A stretch of 64,000 nt of DNA. Source: Psychrobacillus psychrodurans (GTDB lineage: Bacteria; Bacillota; Bacilli; Bacillales_A; Planococcaceae). The notes beneath the pieces are model-generated. The model was not told where the DNA came from, made no database searches, and saw only the letters and a program-made list of their open reading frames with translations. The stretch lies in assembly GCF_027563345.1 (NCBI RefSeq), contig NZ_JAMKBK010000009.1; one strand, written 5' to 3'. Shown here piece after piece: positions 59,863-64,000 of the stretch; the stretch's first letter is position 1, and every line of letters begins with the position of its first letter. The position numbers and the translations under genes were made by a program.

Positions 59863-60393
59863 ATGAAAACTGCTGTATTCTTGGACCGCGACGGTGTTAT
59901 AAATGAGGTTTTAACAGAAAGAGTTAAATTTGTGAACAGGCCAGAGCAACTTTACTTTCTACAAGGTGTCCCCGAAGCCATTAAGAAATTAAATGCGGTA
60001 TTCGATCATATATTCGTCGTTACCAATCAAGGTGGAGTAGGATTGGGATTTATGAAGGAATCTCAATTGCAAAAAATCCATGATCATATGATTGCAGTAT
60101 TAAAAAAGGAAGGTGCCACCATTCATGAAGTGGTGTACTGTCCTCATAAGCCAAAGTCTGGTTGTGAATGTCGGAAACCAAATAGTAAACTAATCGTAGA
60201 TCTTGGTAAAAAATATAATATCGATTTGTCTAAATCCTATATGGTAGGTGACACTGACACAGATATTATTGCAGGGAAGAAAGCAGGAACAAAGGGAGTT
60301 TTCTTAGGCAAAAGGGACCCTATTGCGGATGCTGTTTTTCCAGATTTAATAACTGCAGTAGATTGGATTTTACAAGATGCAAAAACAAGTTAA
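59863..60393 (+). CDS. gmhB: HAD-IIIA phosphatase, GmhB type
   Basis: 176 residues: nucleophile motif FLDRDGVI, motif II VTNQGG, late motif YMVGDTDTDI, and the Cys/His zinc loop CPHKPKSGCECRKP typical of D,D-heptose-1,7-bisphosphate phosphatase. No heptose pathway is visible here, so it may act as a general sugar-phosphate phosphatase. ATG 59863 follows AAGGTG at 8 bases. Confidence 0.87.
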   Translation: MKTAVFLDRDGVINEVLTERVKFVNRPEQLYFLQGVPEAIKKLNAVFDHIFVVTNQGGVGLGFMKESQLQKIHDHMIAVLKKEGATIHEVVYCPHKPKSGCECRKPNSKLIVDLGKKYNIDLSKSYMVGDTDTDIIAGKKAGTKGVFLGKRDPIADAVFPDLITAVDWILQDAKTS

Positions 60394-60549
60394 GGGAATT
60401 TAGTTCCAATGTTTGTTGGACAGGCGGAATAGTACAGTTATTAATCCAGATGATAAGATTGGGGACAATGTAGTAATATCTCCTGTATCCTACTTAATTT
60501 CATGGATAATGTAAGGGTTGGCGTAAACCCTGCTAGGATAATAAAGTAT
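60394..60549. other. short gap with a coding trace
   Basis: The plus strand at about 60430-60515 reads STVINPDDKIGDNVVISPVS with a stop soon after and no start, a possible gene remnant. No clear terminator for gmhB or the germination operon. Confidence 0.25.
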
Positions 60550-61653
60550 TTATTGGGTTTTATTTATTTTATCTTTTATAAAAATTGTTAGGCTGAGAAA
60601 TAAGGGGAGAATTACCCAAAAAGGTAAAATAAATGGTACTCCAACTACTTGGGGAAACTCGATAGATATATCAACAACATTCCTTGGTAGTAGAGATAGA
60701 AAAAATGCTATACCAGCAATATAAAACACCATTTTTTGTCTATTTATTTTGGCTGTATACATTGAAAAACCATAACTAGTTACAAATAAATATAAACAAA
60801 TTTTCAAGAAGATACTTAATATCCAAACCGTTATCACAATTGCATCTAAATTTTCGATCATCCCGAAGATTGAAATGTACCTTTCTAAAATTAGAAATGG
60901 ATATAGATGAGTAGAAGCGATTTTAACTCCGAATGTAGCGATAATGGATGTAACAGATAATAAATATAGTAAACCGCTTGTTAGAATACTCCACGTCAAA
61001 TATTTTATTTTATTTGGATGAAATTCACTAAGATTAAAAATCCATAATATTAATACACAATCAGTTAGAAAAGCAGCAGGTCCTAAGGAACCGGTTATAA
61101 TAGCTAAAATGCCACTGTCATACCAAAAGGGTAGTAGATGTTTTACATCCATATTTACTATGCCGAGAATTATAGGAGATATAATTCCCAACAAAAGAAT
61201 GGGTCCAAAAATCTCTGCTAGACGGCCTATAACACCTAATCCATGAAAAGTTGGATATATGGCAGTGACTAAGATACAAAATATTATTACACTAATCGGA
61301 GTCTTTGGTAAAACTGTGCCTGATACGAATTCCCCGTATTGTCTAAGCATTACTGCTAGTACAACAGTAAAAGAAACTAATAAAAAAATGGATAATAATC
61401 TACCGATCCATTTTCCAGCAATAGTTTCAATAATTACATGAAAATCCATACTTGGATATCTAGCGCACACTTTAATAGAACTCCACAAAGTAACTAAGGA
61501 AATTAATATTGCTATTAAAGCGGACAACCAAGCATCTTGTTGGGCTATCATTATTGAACCTGAGGGTGTAAGCAGCATATTCATAATTACCTGCATACTT
61601 AAAAATAACCAAAATAATTGTTTGTATGTCAATACATTATCATTCAAAGTCAT
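60550..61653 (-). CDS. spore germination permease, GerAB/GerKB family
   Basis: 367 residues with ten helices of the amino-acid-permease-like endospore germination family (LTYKQLFWLFLSMQVIMNML, then PSGSIMIAQQDAWLSALIA). It is the likely germinant-binding B subunit in the spore inner membrane. Last gene of an A-C-B operon, the gerK order, 10 bases after the C gene. Confidence 0.92.
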   Translation of the reverse strand: MTLNDNVLTYKQLFWLFLSMQVIMNMLLTPSGSIMIAQQDAWLSALIAILISLVTLWSSIKVCARYPSMDFHVIIETIAGKWIGRLLSIFLLVSFTVVLAVMLRQYGEFVSGTVLPKTPISVIIFCILVTAIYPTFHGLGVIGRLAEIFGPILLLGIISPIILGIVNMDVKHLLPFWYDSGILAIITGSLGPAAFLTDCVLILWIFNLSEFHPNKIKYLTWSILTSGLLYLLSVTSIIATFGVKIASTHLYPFLILERYISIFGMIENLDAIVITVWILSIFLKICLYLFVTSYGFSMYTAKINRQKMVFYIAGIAFFLSLLPRNVVDISIEFPQVVGVPFILPFWVILPLFLSLTIFIKDKINKTQ

Positions 61654-61663
61654 AACACCTGCT

Positions 61664-62827
61664 CTACTTATTCTCGATATTCAGGTTTGTAACTCCTGGA
61701 TTTTTAATTTTTACTTCCACTTGGATGGATACCTTTATATTTTCAAATTGTTCCTCCCAGTTTTCTTTTACATCATCCGTTTCTTTAGGATAGCTTCGAT
61801 GAAATGCTTCATAAAATTGAAGGACATCAGCTTTTAAATCTTTTTGTATATGATTTAAGAATTCTTCTATATCGGCTTTTATTTTCTTAGAAAACTCTTT
61901 CTTCATTTGATTCATCACAGTAGGGTTATATATGTCAAGGGAAGTGGAGTTTTGTAGAATCAATAAATCTGTATTAATTTTAATTTTTATACTCCATGTT
62001 TTATCTTCTAATAAAGGGGATAATTTAATAGATTTTTTAATCGTTTCTGCAGACACTTTGCCATTTTTCCCATCCGGATTAATGTTAATGGGAATATTTG
62101 TCTTCGGAAATAATAGCCATTGACTGCCAATATCTTTTTCCCCTGAGATACTTGAAATCATTTTTCCTTGGTAGATAATAGCGGACCCTTTGACCGCAAA
62201 AGAGTCAATTGTATCTTCTGAAGTTTTAACGCTGTTAGTATTACTAATAGGAATGAGGCCAGCTTGAGAATTATTTACAAGCATTTCCTCTATATCTTTT
62301 AATGTCATCGATTTTAAATAACGAGACTTCGGAAGTTTACTAAACAATTCAGCAGTATTAATGCTTACAAATTTATCTACTTCCACTTTAGCTTTTTCTT
62401 GGCTAATATAAATTTGAGATTGTTCTCTTGGTTCTGCTGTTCTAACAAGAAAATCTAGCTGTTTACCAAGTTCATTTTTTGCAAGCTCACTTCCAAAGAT
62501 AAAAATATTTGAGTGACCCCAAAAGATTTCTCTAGGTACTTCTGATTCAAGCTTCATAACAGCATCTGAAAACGTATCTCCAGTCATTGAAATTGAATAG
62601 GAGTTTTTACTAGAGCCACTTACTTCTCCACTCGCAGCCCCTGATGGATTGGGTACATATAATAAAAAAGTTACTTCTATTTGTTCCTCCTCTATTTGAT
62701 CAATACCTGTTGCAATTACTATTGCTAGATCGTTGACTTCCATTACATCCCAACAACCGGAGAGAATAATTGAAGTTAATATAAGAGTAATATATATTTT
62801 AAAAGAATTAAGATGTTTTCTGTGCAT
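61664..62827 (-). CDS. spore germination lipoprotein, Ger(x)C family
   Basis: 387 residues with lipobox ILSGC (C25) followed by WDVMEVNDLAIVIATGID, the Ger(x)C opening. The three-domain receptor C subunit is anchored on the outer face of the spore inner membrane. It directly abuts the A gene (one base apart). Confidence 0.93.
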   Translation of the reverse strand: MHRKHLNSFKIYITLILTSIILSGCWDVMEVNDLAIVIATGIDQIEEEQIEVTFLLYVPNPSGAASGEVSGSSKNSYSISMTGDTFSDAVMKLESEVPREIFWGHSNIFIFGSELAKNELGKQLDFLVRTAEPREQSQIYISQEKAKVEVDKFVSINTAELFSKLPKSRYLKSMTLKDIEEMLVNNSQAGLIPISNTNSVKTSEDTIDSFAVKGSAIIYQGKMISSISGEKDIGSQWLLFPKTNIPININPDGKNGKVSAETIKKSIKLSPLLEDKTWSIKIKINTDLLILQNSTSLDIYNPTVMNQMKKEFSKKIKADIEEFLNHIQKDLKADVLQFYEAFHRSYPKETDDVKENWEEQFENIKVSIQVEVKIKNPGVTNLNIENK

Positions 62828-64000
62828 TTATTTCCCTTCATTTCGTCGATTAGGATTAATGGATGAATAGATGCTCGGTCTTTTTTTCATAAATTTAAGA
62901 GGTACTCTTATTAATACATCCTTTAACAAAGAAGAATCATTTGGAGCCAAGGGTGCTAAATAAGAAACACCGAATGATCTTAGTGAACAAAGATGGCTAG
63001 CAATTATTAAAACTCCTAGCATTAGCCCCACTAGCCCCAACATTCCAGAAAGAAACATTACAGGAAACGGAATCCATCTAAGTACTATGCTTAGTGTATA
63101 CTGAGGCAACAAGAATGAAGAAATACCAGTGATAGCTACAATCATAACCATCGGCGCTGAAACTAGTCCTGCTTGAATCGCTGCTTGTCCAATGACCAAA
63201 GTACCTACTATACTTACCGTGGAACCCATTTGTTTTGGTAAACGGATTCCAGCCTCTCGAAGTACTTCAAATATCACTTGCATGATTAAAGCTTCTAAAA
63301 ATGCAGGAAAAGGGATTTCCTCTCTACTCTGTGCTATGCGGAGTAAAAGTGTAGTAGGAATCATTTCTTGATGAAAAGTCAAAATAGCTATATAAGCTGA
63401 TGGTGCCAGTAGTGCAACCATTAGAAAAAAGTATCTAAGCCACCTACTAAGTGTCCCGTTAATGAACCTTTCTGTGTAATCTTCAGGTGTTTGCAAAAGG
63501 GTAAAGAGAGTGACTGGGACCATTAAAACAAATGGAATACCATCGATAAAAATAGCTACCCTTCCCTCCAAAAGGGCAGCGGCTACCACTTCCGGCCGTT
63601 CGCTGTATTGAACTTGTGGAAACGGAGAAGACCAATTATCTTCTAATGCTTCTTCAATAGAAGCATTAGAAAGAACGGCATCAACATTAAGCTTCGTTAA
63701 CTTTTCTTTTACATCCTCTACAATCTGTAAACTGGCGATACCTTCGATATAAGATATATAAATAGAAGTATGAGAATATGTTCCGATTACCATAGAACTC
63801 ATTTTTAAAGAAGGAGTTTTTATTTTTCTTCTAACAAGAGACAAGTTTGTACTGATAGACTCAATAAATCCTTCTCTTGATCCAATAACAACAGATTCTG
63901 CTTGGGGCTCTTCTATTGATCTTTTTTCATAACTCGTAATACGATAGGAAACTGCCTTATTTTCTATATCATTAAAGAGAATGGTATTTCCATCTGCAAT
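62828..64000 (-). CDS. spore germination protein, GerAA/GerKA family (5' part beyond window)
   Basis: The frame stays open to the right edge, so the start is outside. The visible 390 residues include the family signature EPQAESVVIGSREGFIESIS near the edge (GPREGF-like), then SLVRRKIKTPSL, and five to six helices in the C-terminal half. GerA-type A subunits form the ion channel of the receptor. The internal Met at 63844 is not the real start. Confidence 0.93.
   Translation of the reverse strand: MADGNTILFNDIENKAVSYRITSYEKRSIEEPQAESVVIGSREGFIESISTNLSLVRRKIKTPSLKMSSMVIGTYSHTSIYISYIEGIASLQIVEDVKEKLTKLNVDAVLSNASIEEALEDNWSSPFPQVQYSERPEVVAAALLEGRVAIFIDGIPFVLMVPVTLFTLLQTPEDYTERFINGTLSRWLRYFFLMVALLAPSAYIAILTFHQEMIPTTLLLRIAQSREEIPFPAFLEALIMQVIFEVLREAGIRLPKQMGSTVSIVGTLVIGQAAIQAGLVSAPMVMIVAITGISSFLLPQYTLSIVLRWIPFPVMFLSGMLGLVGLMLGVLIIASHLCSLRSFGVSYLAPLAPNDSSLLKDVLIRVPLKFMKKRPSIYSSINPNRRNEGK

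Overview
The window is low-GC DNA from a Gram-positive, endospore-forming bacterium. A gerA-type germination operon, the CIRCE-controlled groESL operon, Rex, Fur-type operators, lipoproteins with lipoboxes, strong AGGAGG ribosome sites and frequent TTG/GTG starts all point to Bacillales. Gene order tsaE-tsaB-rimI-tsaD / ydiF / rex / ydiL / groES-groEL matches the B. subtilis ydi region. Codon use and the interspersed repeats suggest Planococcaceae (Psychrobacillus or Lysinibacillus relatives); the genus is inference.

Layout. 1-6.1 kb: a short-chain fatty-acid/acetoacetate catabolic block on the minus strand (AtoE transporter, CoA-transferase A/B, thiolase, two carboxymuconolactone-decarboxylase-like proteins) with a divergent DUF3870 gene. 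6.1-10.3 kb: hydrolase, FMN reductase, and two tandem LysM-3D cell-wall proteins. 10.4-13.6 kb: a Fur-controlled siderophore importer (binding protein plus two permeases, no ATPase). 13.7-18.1 kb: PurU, a type I toxin-antitoxin locus that ORF callers would miss, an acyltransferase, a GDSL hydrolase, YugN. 18.4-29.1 kb: conserved core (t6A synthesis, DnaA-box cluster, ABC-F, Rex, CPBP protease, chaperonins). 29.4-33.5 kb: a second, complete Fur-controlled importer of the YclNOPQ petrobactin type. 33.7-43.6 kb: accessory genes, including a YxlE-YxlF-YxlG-like ABC operon beside an ECF sigma factor with a DUF4030 membrane partner. 43.6-44.0 kb: interspersed repeats. 44.1-53.4 kb: a sugar-uptake and sensing block (ChvE-MmsA-MmsB transporter, then membrane-anchored sugar sensor, LytS/YesM-type kinase, YesN-type regulator, XylF-like lipoprotein). 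53.5-55.8 kb: a MutS2-like gene behind a long attenuator-like leader RNA. 55.9-60.4 kb: small accessory genes. 60.5-64.0 kb: gerA-family germinant-receptor operon running off the right edge.

Most unusual signals: (i) six copies of a TACTTG-containing motif spaced exactly 21 bp apart upstream of the sugar-sensor operon; (ii) the leader of the MutS2-like gene, with its own promoter, a 7-codon uORF, a multi-branched fold, two consecutive terminators and then an in-frame TAA in the main gene followed at once by a restart ATG; (iii) a short sequence motif shared by the leaders of the two carboxymuconolactone-decarboxylase-like genes; (iv) the type I toxin with an overlapping antitoxin RNA and a 10-nt 5'-3' pairing element; (v) eight DnaA boxes in 171 bp between tsaD and the DinB gene. 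All structural calls were made by eye from the sequence; no folding or database search was run.
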